Shown here one piece after another: positions 51,402-61,057 of a stretch of DNA of 64,000 bases. Numbering within the stretch: the stretch's first letter is position 1; each line of letters begins with the position of its first letter. The translations under genes and the position numbers were made by a program. Source of the stretch: Tautonia rosea (GTDB taxonomy: Bacteria; Planctomycetota; Planctomycetia; Isosphaerales; Isosphaeraceae); contig NZ_JABBYO010000001.1 of assembly GCF_012958305.1 (NCBI RefSeq), forward strand, positions 496,001 to 560,000, in the 5' to 3' direction. The notes under the pieces were generated by a model. That model saw only the letters and a program-made list of their open reading frames with translations. It was not told where the DNA came from and did not search any database.

Positions 51402-54400
51402 ATGAGACCGCCGACCCTCGCGACGACGCGATCCCTCGTTCTGGCCGCCTGCTGGGCGGTGTTTGCCACGGTGCCATCGCTGGCCGCCGATGATGCGAAA
51501 CCCGAACGTCGGATCGACTTTGGCACTCAGATCCGCCCACTGTTGTCGGATGCCTGCTTTGCCTGCCACGGACCGGATTCGGCGACTCGAAAGGCCGATC
51601 TTCGGCTCGACCTGCGCGACGAGGCGCTTGCTGATCGGGGAGGGTATTCCGCGATCATCCCCGGCGACGTCGACGCAAGCGAGTTGTTTCACCGGATCAC
51701 AAGTGAGGACGAACTCGATCGAATGCCTCCGGATTCGCACGAAGCGTTGACGGCCGAGCAGATCGAGTTAATCCGGACCTGGATCGAACAAGGGGCCGAA
51801 TGGGAGGACCATTGGGCGTTCGTTCCGCCAACCAAGCCCCAGCCTCCTGCGTTTGAGGATGATTCCTGGGTCCGGAACCCGATCGATCGCTTTATTCTTG
51901 ACCGATTGATCAAGGAAGACCTGGAACCGTCTCCCGAGGCGAATTCTGAGGCCTTGGTGCGGCGGGTCTATCTCGACCTCACGGGGCTTCCCCCGACTCC
52001 GGCAGAGGTCGATGCTTTTCTAACGGATGATCGCGAAGACCGTTACGAACAACTCGTCGATCGGCTCCTTCAATCGCCTCGATACGGCGAACACATGGCC
52101 CGATTCTGGCTTGATGCGGCGCGATATGGAGACACGCATGGGCTGCACCTCGACAACTATCGAGAGATGTGGCCCTACCGCGACTGGGTCGTCAACGCCT
52201 TCAATCGCAATCTTCCTTACGATCAGTTCGTCATCGAACAACTCGCAGGAGACCTCCTGCCTGACCCGACCCGCGAACAGCTCATTGCCACCGGATTCAA
52301 TCGGGCCCACGTAACCACGAGCGAAGGGGGATCGATTGAGGAAGAGGTCTATGTCCGCAACGTCGTTGAGCGCGTCGATGCAACCGGGACCGTCTTTCTT
52401 GGCCTTACCGTGGCCTGCGCCCGATGCCACGACCACAAGTTCGACCCGATCTCGGCGAAGGATTACTACTCGCTGTTCGCCTTTTTCAACTCGATCGACG
52501 GCAAGCCACTTGATGGCAATGCCAAGGCCCACCCGCCGGTCATTCAGGTCCCCTCGCCCGAGCAGGAGGCCGAACGAGCCAGGCTCGACGAGCAGCTCGC
52601 GGCGATCAAGGGGCGCATCTCCGAAGCTGTTTCCGCTGTCGAGTATGACCCCGCCGCCGACGATGACCGTGGTGAGTATGTGCGCCGCAACGACTTCGTT
52701 TGGATCGACGATACCCTTCCTCCAGGTGCCAAGCCCTCGGCCGAGGCTGACTGGTCGTTTGTTTCCGAACCGGATCACCCCGTCTACTCGGGTGAGAAGG
52801 CTCATCTACGAATCGCCGAGGAGCAGAGTCAGCACTTCTTTACCGAGGCGTCCCAGGGTTTGCTCGTGGGTGAAGGAGACACGCTATTCGCCCATGTCTT
52901 CCTTGATCCAATCAACCCGCCGAAGGAGATCATGCTCCAGTGGAATACCGGATCGTGGAAGCACCGGGCCTACTGGGGAGAGAATGTGATCGACTACGGG
53001 GCCGATGGCACTACCGAGCGGCGCTCGAAGGGACCATTGCCAACCACCGGGGAATGGGTCCGGTTGGAGGTTTCTGCCGCGGAGGTTGGCATCGAACCCG
53101 GCACGACGATCACTGGGATGGCGTTCACCCAGCATGGCGGCAAGGTTCGGTGGGACGCCGCCGGTCTACGTACCTGGACCCCGCAGCCGGGGAAGACCTA
53201 CACGAGTCTCGCGTCGTGGGTGCGTGACCAAAAAGTTCTCGGCGACAAGGCCGGGCTTCCGGGTCCGATCCGCGCCATCGTCGAAAAAGCCCCGGCCGAT
53301 CGCTCGAACGACGAAACGCAGCAGCTTCGTGACCATTTTGTTCGCCACGCTTACGCCCCATCCCGATCGACGTTGAGCCCCATGCTCGACGAGCTGGCCG
53401 CGGTCGAATCGGCGAGCAAGACACTTGAGGAGGCGATCCCGACGACTCTGGTCTGGAAGGAAATGTCCGAACCGAAACCCGCGTTCATCCTCAATCGAGG
53501 CGAGTACGAGGAGCGAGGGGAAGAGGTTGGTCGCGCGACTCCTGAATTCCTTCCCGCCATGCCCGAGGGAGCGCCGCTCGACCGCATGGGTCTGGCACTC
53601 TGGCTCGTCGATCGCTCCAACCCCCTGACCGCCCGGGTGGCTGTCAACCGTCTCTGGCAGCAGGTCTTCGGCACCGGCCTGGTGAAGACCTCTGAAGACT
53701 TTGGTTCTCAAGGGGACCCGCCGAGTCATGAGGAACTGCTCGACTGGCTCGCCGTCCAGTTTCAGGATGATGGCTGGGACGTCAAGACGTTCATGAAGCG
53801 GTTGGTCACGTCTGCGACCTATCGGCAAACGTCCCGGAACACTCCTGAACTGAACACGCGAGATCCGAAAAACGTGTTACTCGCCCGGGGACCGAGGTTC
53901 CGGCTCGATGCCGAAACGCTCCGCGACCAGGCGTTGGCCGTGTCTGACCTGCTCGTCGAACAGGTGGGCGGTCCGGGTGTCAAGCCCCCGCAACCGTCCG
54001 GACTCTGGGAGGCGGTCGGTTATACAAGCAGCAACACGGCGAAGTTTCAGGCCGACACTGGGCGCGAAAAGGTCCACCGCCGCAGTCTCTACACCTTCTG
54101 GAAACGGACGGCTCCGCCGCCGCAGATGACGACCTTCGATGCTCCCTCTCGGGAGTCTTGCACGGTGCGTCGAGAGCGGACGAACACGCCGCTCCAGGCA
54201 TTGCTGTTGCTGAACGACCCGCAATATGTCGAGGCGGCCCGCGGCCTTGCCGAGCGGACGCTTCAGGAGGCTGGCCCGTCGGTCGACGATCGGCTGACCC
54301 ACATGTTCCGTCTGGCCACCGCTCGTCGTCCTGAAGCGGATGAACATCAGGAGTTGCGTGCGGCCTTCGAGGAGCTCCTGACCTCCTATCGATCCGAGGT

Positions 54401-54533
54401 CGAGGAGGCCCGGGCGCTCATTACTGTGGGCGAAACACAACCCGACCCGGCGTTCGATCCGGCCGAACTTGCCGCCTGGACCATCATCGCGAATACCTTG
54501 CTCAATCTGGACGAAGTGATTGTGAAGGGCTAA
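51402..54533 (+). CDS. PSCyt1-DUF1549-DUF1553 planctomycete cytochrome protein
   Basis: A 1043-residue exported protein. The ATG has GGGAG and gives a signal peptide (about 1-28, ending SLAADD). PSCyt1 has the heme motif CFACH in [30 protein letters not shown]1549 follows ([48 protein letters not shown]) and contains a second CxxCH in [12 protein letters not shown] middle beta-rich segment (about 440-630) looks like a LamG/concanavalin-type insertion. DUF1553 ends the protein ([29 protein letters not shown]). The genes usually lie with DUF1501 partners, as here, and have been linked to polysaccharide breakdown. Confidence 0.92.
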   Translation: MRPPTLATTRSLVLAACWAVFATVPSLAADDAKPERRIDFGTQIRPLLSDACFACHGPDSATRKADLRLDLRDEALADRGGYSAIIPGDVDASELFHRITSEDELDRMPPDSHEALTAEQIELIRTWIEQGAEWEDHWAFVPPTKPQPPAFEDDSWVRNPIDRFILDRLIKEDLEPSPEANSEALVRRVYLDLTGLPPTPAEVDAFLTDDREDRYEQLVDRLLQSPRYGEHMARFWLDAARYGDTHGLHLDNYREMWPYRDWVVNAFNRNLPYDQFVIEQLAGDLLPDPTREQLIATGFNRAHVTTSEGGSIEEEVYVRNVVERVDATGTVFLGLTVACARCHDHKFDPISAKDYYSLFAFFNSIDGKPLDGNAKAHPPVIQVPSPEQEAERARLDEQLAAIKGRISEAVSAVEYDPAADDDRGEYVRRNDFVWIDDTLPPGAKPSAEADWSFVSEPDHPVYSGEKAHLRIAEEQSQHFFTEASQGLLVGEGDTLFAHVFLDPINPPKEIMLQWNTGSWKHRAYWGENVIDYGADGTTERRSKGPLPTTGEWVRLEVSAAEVGIEPGTTITGMAFTQHGGKVRWDAAGLRTWTPQPGKTYTSLASWVRDQKVLGDKAGLPGPIRAIVEKAPADRSNDETQQLRDHFVRHAYAPSRSTLSPMLDELAAVESASKTLEEAIPTTLVWKEMSEPKPAFILNRGEYEERGEEVGRATPEFLPAMPEGAPLDRMGLALWLVDRSNPLTARVAVNRLWQQVFGTGLVKTSEDFGSQGDPPSHEELLDWLAVQFQDDGWDVKTFMKRLVTSATYRQTSRNTPELNTRDPKNVLLARGPRFRLDAETLRDQALAVSDLLVEQVGGPGVKPPQPSGLWEAVGYTSSNTAKFQADTGREKVHRRSLYTFWKRTAPPPQMTTFDAPSRESCTVRRERTNTPLQALLLLNDPQYVEAARGLAERTLQEAGPSVDDRLTHMFRLATARRPEADEHQELRAAFEELLTSYRSEVEEARALITVGETQPDPAFDPAELAAWTIIANTLLNLDEVIVKG

Positions 54534-54596
54534 CCCCCCGCCCCTGACCTCTTCCCCGCATCCACACACCGACTCGGAATCGAGAGGAACGCGAGC

Positions 54597-56075
54597 ATGG
54601 ACCCGATCCTCGAACGCATCCAGACGATGACGCGGCGTCACTTCTTCGGCCGGGGGGCCGTGGGCCTGGGCACCGCAGCCCTTGCCTCGCTCTTGCCCGA
54701 TCGAGCCGCCCAGGCCATCGGTGCCGATCAGGACCGACCGCCCCTCTCCTCCGGTGGCCTGCCCGGCTTGCCTCACTTTGCCCCAAAAGCGAAGCGGGCC
54801 ATTTACCTGTTCATGTCCGGAGGGCCTTCACAACTCGATCTGTTCGACTACAAGCCGACCATGAACGAGTGGTTCGACAAGGATTTGCCCGAGTCGATCC
54901 GCCAGGGGCAGCGGCTGACGACGATGACCAGCGGTCAGACGCGGTTCCCGATCGCACCGTCGCGTTATGCGTTTCAGCAGCATGGGAATTCGGGTGCCTG
55001 GGTCAGTGAACTCTTGCCGCACACGGCAAAGATGGTTGACGACCTGGCGATCATCAAATCCATCAACACCGAGGCCATTAACCACGACCCGGCGATTACC
55101 TATATCTGCACCGGCCACCAGTTACCCGGCCGCGCGAGCATGGGATCTTGGCTCGGCTATGGTCTCGGGTCGATGAACGAGAACCTGCCCGCGTTCGTGG
55201 TCATGACGCCAAGCTGGACCGGCCGAAAGGATGCCCAGGCGCTTTACAACCGGCTTTGGGGTTCCGGATTCCTGCCGAGCAAGCATCAGGGGGTTCGCTT
55301 GCGGACAGACGGTGATGCCGTGCTGTTCCTTTCCGACCCTCCGGGGGTCACCTCGACGAAACGGCGGCGGATGCTCGACTCGCTGGCGACGCTCAACCAG
55401 AAGCATTATGACGAGTTCGCCGACCCTGAAACGCAGGCACGCATTGCCCAGTATGAAATGGCCTTCCGGATGCAGTCGTCGGTTCCCGACCTGATGAATC
55501 TGGCCGACGAACCGAAGCATATCCTCGATATGTACGGCCCGGATGTTCAGAAGCCTGGAACCTTCGCCTACTGTGCCCTCATGGCTCGTCGCCTCGCTGA
55601 GCGAGACGTGCGTTTCGTTCAGCTGTTCCATCGCGGCTGGGACCAGCACGGCAACGTGGCGGGCGATCTGCCGAAGCAGTGCCAGGACATCGACCAGCCG
55701 AGCTGGGCTTTGGTTCAGGATCTTAAGCAAAGAGGGCTGCTCGACGATACGTTGGTCATTTGGGGAGGTGAGTTCGGACGAACCATTTACTGTCAGGGCG
55801 GTCTGACCCGAGAGAATTACGGTCGAGACCACCACCCGCGCTGTTTCACCATCTGGATGGCGGGTGGTGGCATCAAGCCTGGCATCGTTCACGGCGAGAC
55901 GGACGAATTCAGTTACAACGTCGTTCAGGATCCGGTGCACATTCATGAGATGAATGCCACGATCCTGCAATGCCTCGGGATCGACCACAAGCGATTGACC
56001 TACAAGTTCCAGGGGCTCGACATGCGATTGACGGGTGTCGAGGATCACGGCCCGGTTCGAGCCTTGCTCGCCTGA
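54597..56075 (+). CDS. DUF1501 secreted protein with Tat-type signal
   Basis: A 492-residue DUF1501 protein, distantly related to the alkaline phosphatase/sulfatase fold. The N-terminus has a twin-arginine-like motif ([22 protein letters not shown]), so it is probably exported folded. Motifs: [59 protein letters not shown] and [10 protein letters not shown]. It starts 63 bp after the PSCyt1/DUF1553 gene and is surely its operon partner. A terminator follows. Confidence 0.92.
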   Translation: MDPILERIQTMTRRHFFGRGAVGLGTAALASLLPDRAAQAIGADQDRPPLSSGGLPGLPHFAPKAKRAIYLFMSGGPSQLDLFDYKPTMNEWFDKDLPESIRQGQRLTTMTSGQTRFPIAPSRYAFQQHGNSGAWVSELLPHTAKMVDDLAIIKSINTEAINHDPAITYICTGHQLPGRASMGSWLGYGLGSMNENLPAFVVMTPSWTGRKDAQALYNRLWGSGFLPSKHQGVRLRTDGDAVLFLSDPPGVTSTKRRRMLDSLATLNQKHYDEFADPETQARIAQYEMAFRMQSSVPDLMNLADEPKHILDMYGPDVQKPGTFAYCALMARRLAERDVRFVQLFHRGWDQHGNVAGDLPKQCQDIDQPSWALVQDLKQRGLLDDTLVIWGGEFGRTIYCQGGLTRENYGRDHHPRCFTIWMAGGGIKPGIVHGETDEFSYNVVQDPVHIHEMNATILQCLGIDHKRLTYKFQGLDMRLTGVEDHGPVRALLA

Positions 56076-56096
56076 GCTGTCTCGGTCATGCTCAAG

Positions 56097-56133
56097 AGGC
56101 CCACGGTTGGCTTTGTCCAGTCGTGGGCCTTTT
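56097..56133 (+). terminator. Rho-independent terminator after the DUF1501 gene
   Basis: A perfect 9-bp stem (AGGCCCACG / CGTGGGCCT), a 16-base loop and TTTT at once after. It starts 21 bp beyond the stop codon. Confidence 0.85.
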
Positions 56134-56176
56134 CGCATCCAGTTCGACTGCTTCCTGATGAGAAGGAATCCCTGGG

Positions 56177-57448
56177 ATGAACGCCCCTGCCCTGCTCCGT
56201 TGGACTGCGTCGCTGACGCTGGGTCTGCTATTGATTGCACCAGAATCGATGGCCCAGCCTGAAGGATTCAACTACGACGAATCCAAGGTTCCTGACTATT
56301 CCTTGCCCGATCCCTTGCTCGCCGAGGATGGCTCAAAGGTGACCAGTGCCGACGAATGGCGTCTTTCAAGGCGCCCCGAGGTCCTCCGCCTTTTCGAGGA
56401 TTACGTCTACGGCAAGACTCCGATCGGTCGTCCCGAGGGGATGCGATGGGAGGTCTTCGAGTCCTCCGAAGGGGCAATCGGCGGGCTTGCCAGGCGTAAG
56501 CAAGTTCGCATTTTCTTCAGTGAAGACGACAACGGCCCTCGGATGGACCTGCTCCTCTACACGCCGTCCAATGCTGAGGGACCGGTTCCAACATTTCTGG
56601 GCTTGAACTTCAGGGGGAATCACACGGTCTTTCCCGACCCTGCGATCCGCTTGCCCGAGGGTGGCGACGACTCCGTTCGAGGAGAACGCCGGGGAAGATG
56701 GCCGGTCGATACGATTGTCTCGAACGGCTACGGCCTGGCGACGATCTGGTATCACGACATCGATCCCGATGTCAAGGATCAGTGGAGTGATGGAGTTCAT
56801 CCTCTGGCCTATGCCGAAGGCCAGTCGGAACCGGGATCAGGCGAATGGGGATCGATCGGCGCCTGGGCCTGGGGTCTCAGCCGGGCCCTCGACTATCTGG
56901 AAACTGATGATCACGTCGATGGTTCTCGTGTGATCGTGATGGGCCACTCTCGACTTGGCAAGACCTCACTCTGGAGCGGAGCGCAGGACGAACGTTTTGC
57001 TCTGGTCATCTCGAATGACTCAGGGTGTGGAGGGGCGGCTCTCAGCCGCCGTCGGTTTGGCGAAACGGTCGAACGCATCAATACCTCGTTCCCCCACTGG
57101 TTTACGGATCGGTTCAAGCGGTTCAATGGAAATGAAGATGAACTTCCGGTCGACCAGCATATGCTCATTTCGCTCATCGCTCCTCGGCCCGTTCTCGTCT
57201 GCTCGGCGGAAGAGGATTTGTGGGCTGACCCTCGGGGCGAATACCTTTCCGCCAAGCATGCCAGTCCGGTCTACGAATTGCTTGGAACTGACGGCATGGC
57301 AAGTCGGGAGATGCCGGGCCTCAATGAGTTGATCTCGAGCACGATCGGATATCATCTCCGTCCGGGTGGTCACGATGTCACCGACCGAGACTGGGAGGTG
57401 TTCATTGAGTTCGCCAACAGACACCTCGGGAGATCAAACTCGCAGTGA
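56177..57448 (+). CDS. CE15-like glucuronoyl/acetylxylan esterase, secreted
   Basis: A 423-residue alpha/beta-hydrolase of the CE15 type. Signal peptide about 1-26 (MNAPALLRWTASLTLGLLLIAPESMAQ). The nucleophile is Ser in VMGHSRLGKTSLW, the extended CE15 motif is SNDSGCGGAALSRRRFGE, HWFTDRFKRFNG follows, and the catalytic His is in LRPGGHDVTDRD. It probably cleaves ester links between lignin and glucuronoxylan, or 4-O-methyl-glucuronate esters, outside the cytoplasm. It lies just after the DUF1501 terminator, so it is a separate transcript, though the neighbourhood suggests a shared polysaccharide role. Confidence 0.88.
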   Translation: MNAPALLRWTASLTLGLLLIAPESMAQPEGFNYDESKVPDYSLPDPLLAEDGSKVTSADEWRLSRRPEVLRLFEDYVYGKTPIGRPEGMRWEVFESSEGAIGGLARRKQVRIFFSEDDNGPRMDLLLYTPSNAEGPVPTFLGLNFRGNHTVFPDPAIRLPEGGDDSVRGERRGRWPVDTIVSNGYGLATIWYHDIDPDVKDQWSDGVHPLAYAEGQSEPGSGEWGSIGAWAWGLSRALDYLETDDHVDGSRVIVMGHSRLGKTSLWSGAQDERFALVISNDSGCGGAALSRRRFGETVERINTSFPHWFTDRFKRFNGNEDELPVDQHMLISLIAPRPVLVCSAEEDLWADPRGEYLSAKHASPVYELLGTDGMASREMPGLNELISSTIGYHLRPGGHDVTDRDWEVFIEFANRHLGRSNSQ

Positions 57449-57547
57449 TCAAGGGTTGAACCGCGGTTTCATCATTTCCTGAGGTTGAACTGCGGCCAAT
57501 CGTCCTTCGATCGGACCCACGAGTCCAGTCAGAGGCAGGGGCGTTTA

Positions 57548-58348
57548 ATGAGGCTTCCTCGCAGTCCGGTCGTGTCCTGGGGGCGGTCGTCGAAGGACCT
57601 GCTGTTTGGTCCGCTCGACCCGCCCGAGACTCGCTCGGAATTTCTCACTCACAAACGGCCAGGATTCGAGTTCCGGTTGCGGGACGGACGCTTGGTATTC
57701 CTGACACCGGTTCTTCCGGAAGATCGTCTCCGACTCGAAGCGGCGTTTGAACAATTGTCCGATCAGTCTCGCGTGTTCCGATTCTTCCGCCAGCGCGATC
57801 GGCTCAGCGAGGAGGAGATCCGGCAGTTCATCCAGGTAGATCAGGTCGATCACGTTGCCTGGTGTGCGCTCGATCTCCCCGATCCGCCCTTCGATGGTCT
57901 TGGCAGTGGCCGGTTGATCCGAGATGCGAGCGATCCGGAGACGGCGGAGGTTGCCGTCACCGTGATCGACGCGGCTCAGGGGTATGGCCTCGGAACGGTT
58001 CTGCTGGCTGTCCTGGTGCTCCGTGCGAGGATGCTGGGGATCTCGCGGATGAAGGCATATGTCTTGCCGGCAAATACTGTGGTAGTGCAGTGGCTCAAGA
58101 GTCTCGGATGGTCGACGGTCCGGGACGAGGATTCTCTTGAGTTTGAATTCTCAACGATTTCCGATCCGATACAGGCTCCGCAGTCCCCCTCCCGGCAACG
58201 GTTCGAACAGCTCTTGCTCGAACTGCAGCGGCCATTCACCGATTCGCTCAATAGCCTGGCGAATCCCCGGTCGAGTGACAGTCCGACACCAGTGAGCGGT
58301 GACTTGGAAGGCCACGTTCCCGCTCCGGAAACGGATGAGGCATCTTGA
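57548..58348 (+). CDS. GNAT-family acetyltransferase
   Basis: A 266-residue protein whose central part (about 40-180) is a GNAT domain. Visible: FRLRDGRLVFLTPVLPEDR, LEAAFEQLSDQSRVFRFF, the acetyl-CoA loop AAQGYGLGTVLLAVLVLRAR, and LPANTVVVQWLKSLGWS. The N-terminal 40 residues are basic and Pro-rich. The C-terminal tail (about 205-266) is Ser/Pro/Asp-rich and probably disordered. The start is at MRLPRS after GGCAGGGG. The acceptor substrate is unknown. Homologues in this arrangement are often annotated as protein acetyltransferases, but nothing here decides. Confidence 0.82.
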   Translation: MRLPRSPVVSWGRSSKDLLFGPLDPPETRSEFLTHKRPGFEFRLRDGRLVFLTPVLPEDRLRLEAAFEQLSDQSRVFRFFRQRDRLSEEEIRQFIQVDQVDHVAWCALDLPDPPFDGLGSGRLIRDASDPETAEVAVTVIDAAQGYGLGTVLLAVLVLRARMLGISRMKAYVLPANTVVVQWLKSLGWSTVRDEDSLEFEFSTISDPIQAPQSPSRQRFEQLLLELQRPFTDSLNSLANPRSSDSPTPVSGDLEGHVPAPETDEAS

Positions 58349-58380
58349 CCGAGGGATCTTCTGTTTGGCAGATCCCTCGG
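58349..58380. terminator. Hairpin between convergent GNAT and SMP-30 genes
   Basis: A perfect 11-bp stem (CCGAGGGATCT / AGATCCCTCGG) with a 10-base loop. It begins directly after the GNAT stop codon and ends 14 bp before the SMP-30 stop. No T tract on either side. Probably a bidirectional terminator. Confidence 0.7.
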
Positions 58381-58394
58381 CGCGATCAAGAGTG

Positions 58395-59459
58395 TTAATC
58401 CTCAAAACCAAGGCCCTGAGTTGCGGTCTGGATTCGGCAGAAGTGCATATCAGCCGAAACATAGAGCGTGCTGCCGTCCTCACCCCCGAAGGTGCAGTTG
58501 GCAGTTGCCTCACCGGTATTTAGCGTGCCGAGGTGAGTCCCGTCGGGAGCGAAAATCAAGACGCCACCGGGTCCGGTGGCAAAGAGGTTGCCGAGTCGGT
58601 CGACAGCCATTCCATCAGGTAATCCCTTCACCTTGCCGACCTGATCGGTCGCATCGGCGAAGACCGTGCCCTCACCGAGCGTGCCATCTTCCTTGACGGG
58701 AAAAGCCATCCAAATTGCCTGTTCCGGGTCGGAGTTGGCGACGTAGAGGATCGATTCATCGGGGGAGAAGGCGATCCCGTTCGGACGGGACATCTGATCG
58801 GTTAATAGTGTTAACGTTCCGTCGGGAGACAGGCGGTAAACCCCCTGGAACGGGAGTTCCTTGGCCGGGTCGTCGACGTTCTTCGGCAAACCGTAGGGGG
58901 GATCGGTGAAATAGAGCGAGCCGTCGGACTTGAACACGGCGTCGTTCGGGCTATTCAGGCGTTTCCCATTGTATGTGGCGGCGAGGGTTTCGAAGGTCCG
59001 GTCCTCGTTAAGGCGTGCGACACGTCGGTCGCCATGCTGACAGAGAATGAGCCGTCCATCAGCATCGAACAACAGGCCATTGGAGCCGGGTTCCTCGCCA
59101 GTGAACTGGTTCGAGCCCGTATACCCACTCGGCTTCAGAAAGGTCTTAAGCTCCCCGTCCTTCGTCCAGGCGAAGACGGTGTTGCGGGGGATGTCGGAGA
59201 ACAGGACTGCCTGCTGTTCCGACCACCAGACCGGCCCCTCGGTCCACTCAAAACCGGACGCGAGAATTTCCAGCCGGGAATCCGCTGAAATCAGGTTCCG
59301 AAAGCGCTCGTGTTTGACCTCGATCGTTCCTAGTGATTCATAAGGGGCAGTCGCCGCCTCCTGGGCCTGTACGGTCAGCTGGATCGCAAAGGCCAGGGCC
59401 ATCAGAACAGCAGCCGAGGCCCACGACGCAGGCCTCGCTTTGTGTCGAAATCGATTCAT
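58395..59459 (-). CDS. SMP-30/gluconolactonase-family secreted lactonase
   Basis: A 354-residue six-bladed propeller. The ATG after GGAG gives a signal peptide (about 1-33, ending TVQAQE). The fold signatures are ASGFEWTEGPVWWSEQQAVLFSDI, SPNDAVFKSDGSLYFTDPPYG, SRPNGIAFSPDESILYVANSD and GLPDGMAVDRLGNLFATGPGGVLIF, with the metal ligands Glu, Asn and Asp in those blades. It probably hydrolyses a sugar lactone in the periplasm. The long leader with alternative stems lies directly upstream. Confidence 0.92.
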   Translation of the reverse strand: MNRFRHKARPASWASAAVLMALAFAIQLTVQAQEAATAPYESLGTIEVKHERFRNLISADSRLEILASGFEWTEGPVWWSEQQAVLFSDIPRNTVFAWTKDGELKTFLKPSGYTGSNQFTGEEPGSNGLLFDADGRLILCQHGDRRVARLNEDRTFETLAATYNGKRLNSPNDAVFKSDGSLYFTDPPYGLPKNVDDPAKELPFQGVYRLSPDGTLTLLTDQMSRPNGIAFSPDESILYVANSDPEQAIWMAFPVKEDGTLGEGTVFADATDQVGKVKGLPDGMAVDRLGNLFATGPGGVLIFAPDGTHLGTLNTGEATANCTFGGEDGSTLYVSADMHFCRIQTATQGLGFED

Positions 59460-59476
59460 GGATCGGCTCCGGGAGA

Positions 59477-59549
59477 GGCGAGCAGGATCTGCTTGACCCA
59501 CGGAACTACGGGATCGAGATCACCGGCCCTGCTCGCCTCAAGGCCGGTG
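59477..59549 (-). promoter_or_regulatory. Leader with two competing stems before the SMP-30 gene
   Basis: GGCGAGCAGG (59477-59486) pairs with CCTGCTCGCC (59528-59537), while CACCGGCC (59521-59528) pairs with GGCCGGTG (59542-59549). The two stems share a base and the second arm of one lies in the loop of the other, so they exclude each other. The 3' arm ends next to the Shine-Dalgarno of the SMP-30 gene. It could be an attenuator-type switch; no known riboswitch class is recognised. Confidence 0.3.
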
Positions 59550-59713
59550 GAGACGATCGAAGTTAGTCGAGCCTGGTCTGTCGGGCAACGGGCCGGCGCA
59601 GGTCAGAGTGGTTCCCGGGTCCGATTTCTGGAGATAATCCGATCCCTTCTCCGCCACGAATCAGCGGGCCGATCCGTGAGCCAGGAGATCGAGCGTGATA
59701 TTCGATCCGTTGC

Positions 59714-60751
59714 TTAATGAGTTCCCGTAGTAGGTAATTTCAAGGGGATGGGAGAACGAACCGAAGAGTTATGCACAATCGGCGATCGGTCGTGACGTGG
59801 ACTCAGTTCTCGGAAGTGGGTGACACAATTCCGTCCCCGTTGCTTCGAGCGGTAGAGGGCCTGATCAGCGTGATCGAGCAGCATGTCCGGGGTCGACGTT
59901 GATGGGCCCGACGTCCCGACGCCGAAGCTTGCCGTGATCGGTGCTTCACGCCAGACCCGATCAGCAATGGAACGTCGGAGTCGCTCGGCCAGGGCAATTC
60001 CCTCCGGAGCACTGACTCGGGGCAGGAGCACCACGAACTCCTCGCCGCCATAACGCGCAATCAAATCGCGATTTCGAACATTTACCCGAAGAACGTCGGC
60101 GACGCCAATCAGGACCTCGTCCCCCGCGGGGTGCCCATAGGAGTCGTTGTAGTGCTTGAATCGATCCACATCGAGTAGAATTACGGTCAGCGGTTGGGAC
60201 GACTGGTGACTGAGCTCGAAACTCGATTCGAAGAGCCGATGAAAGTGACGGCGATTTCGAAGACCCGTCAACGCGTCCGTAATCGCCATGTCCGCCAGCC
60301 GCTCATTGCGCAGCTCCAGTTCCTGCTTCAGGGCTTCGAGTTCGTCGGAGCGGCGGACCAACTCCTCTTGCATCTCCAGAATGCGTCGGGCAATCTCAAC
60401 CCGCGCAACCAACTCATCGAGATTCAAGGGCTTACTCAGGAAGTCGTCAACCCCGGCGCGATAGCCTGCCATCCGGGCATCGATTCCCGAGCGAGCCGTG
60501 ATGAGGATGAAATACGTATAGAGTGATTCGGAACGACCCCGGAGACGTCGACAGAGTTCCAACCCATCAAGCCCTGGCATCATCCAGTCTGAGATCACCA
60601 ACCGGATCGATCGATCCGCCACCAGTCGGAGTTCTGCCTCCAGACCGTTGGGAACAACCTCGATTTCATGTCCCAGCCGCCGCAACGCACCGACAATCAG
60701 GGTCGCGCTCACCGGGTCGTCTTCCGCGACTAGGATTTTCATCAATTGCAT
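59714..60751 (-). CDS. Response regulator with GGDEF domain (diguanylate cyclase)
   Basis: A 345-residue PleD-like protein. Receiver domain (about 5-120): acidic pocket VAEDDP, phosphoacceptor Asp in VISDWMMPGLDG, and conserved Thr/Lys in ILITAR and FLSKPLN. A coiled-coil linker (about 125-160, EELVRRSDELEALKQELELR) leads to GGDEF (about 165-320) with TDALTGLRNRRHF, LDVDRFKHYND and the active site RYGGEEF. The inhibitory I-site RNRD lies five residues before GGEEF, so product feedback is likely. No partner kinase is adjacent. An ATG nine bases later (MKILVAEDD) is an alternative start. Confidence 0.93.
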   Translation of the reverse strand: MQLMKILVAEDDPVSATLIVGALRRLGHEIEVVPNGLEAELRLVADRSIRLVISDWMMPGLDGLELCRRLRGRSESLYTYFILITARSGIDARMAGYRAGVDDFLSKPLNLDELVARVEIARRILEMQEELVRRSDELEALKQELELRNERLADMAITDALTGLRNRRHFHRLFESSFELSHQSSQPLTVILLDVDRFKHYNDSYGHPAGDEVLIGVADVLRVNVRNRDLIARYGGEEFVVLLPRVSAPEGIALAERLRRSIADRVWREAPITASFGVGTSGPSTSTPDMLLDHADQALYRSKQRGRNCVTHFRELSPRHDRSPIVHNSSVRSPIPLKLPTTGTH

Positions 60752-61057
60752 CGATGGGCGAATCCGGGATTGGGACGGCGATCACGAATCGTCAGGGAGA
60801 GCCGAGCGGTTGAGGCTGGACTCTCTCGATTCCTCGTATCGGACAAAGAACCCTAGAGCGCGGTTTCCTTGAATTCAGGTTTGTGTGGACACAATTCGAC
60901 TCTTGATGCTTGCATGCAACGTAGGTCGTCGTTCATCGCTGGGTTTTCACGGGGTTGACTCCTGGACAGACGTACTCAACCCCGCTAGACTCTACGTCGT
61001 TGAACGGTTTGCAGAATCTGCACCAAGGATCGGATAAGACGGAAGGAACCTGCAGGG
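60752..61057 (+). other. Divergent region between the GGDEF gene and uvrA
   Basis: 306 bp without a gene that I can support. It contains the uvrA promoter candidate and the operator-like repeat listed separately; the rest is plain mixed sequence with a GCATGCAA palindrome near 60912. Confidence 0.6.
60951..60992 (+). promoter_or_regulatory. Candidate uvrA promoter overlapped by an inverted repeat
   Basis: TGGACA (60963-60968), an 18-bp spacer and TAGACT (60987-60992) match the vegetative consensus in five and four of six positions. The inverted repeat GGGGTTGA (60951-60958) / TCAACCCC (60976-60983), with a 17-bp gap, is centred on the -35 box, where a repressor would block RNA polymerase. 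A damage-responsive (LexA-like) operator is a possibility, but planctomycete LexA sites are not known to me. Confidence 0.35.
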
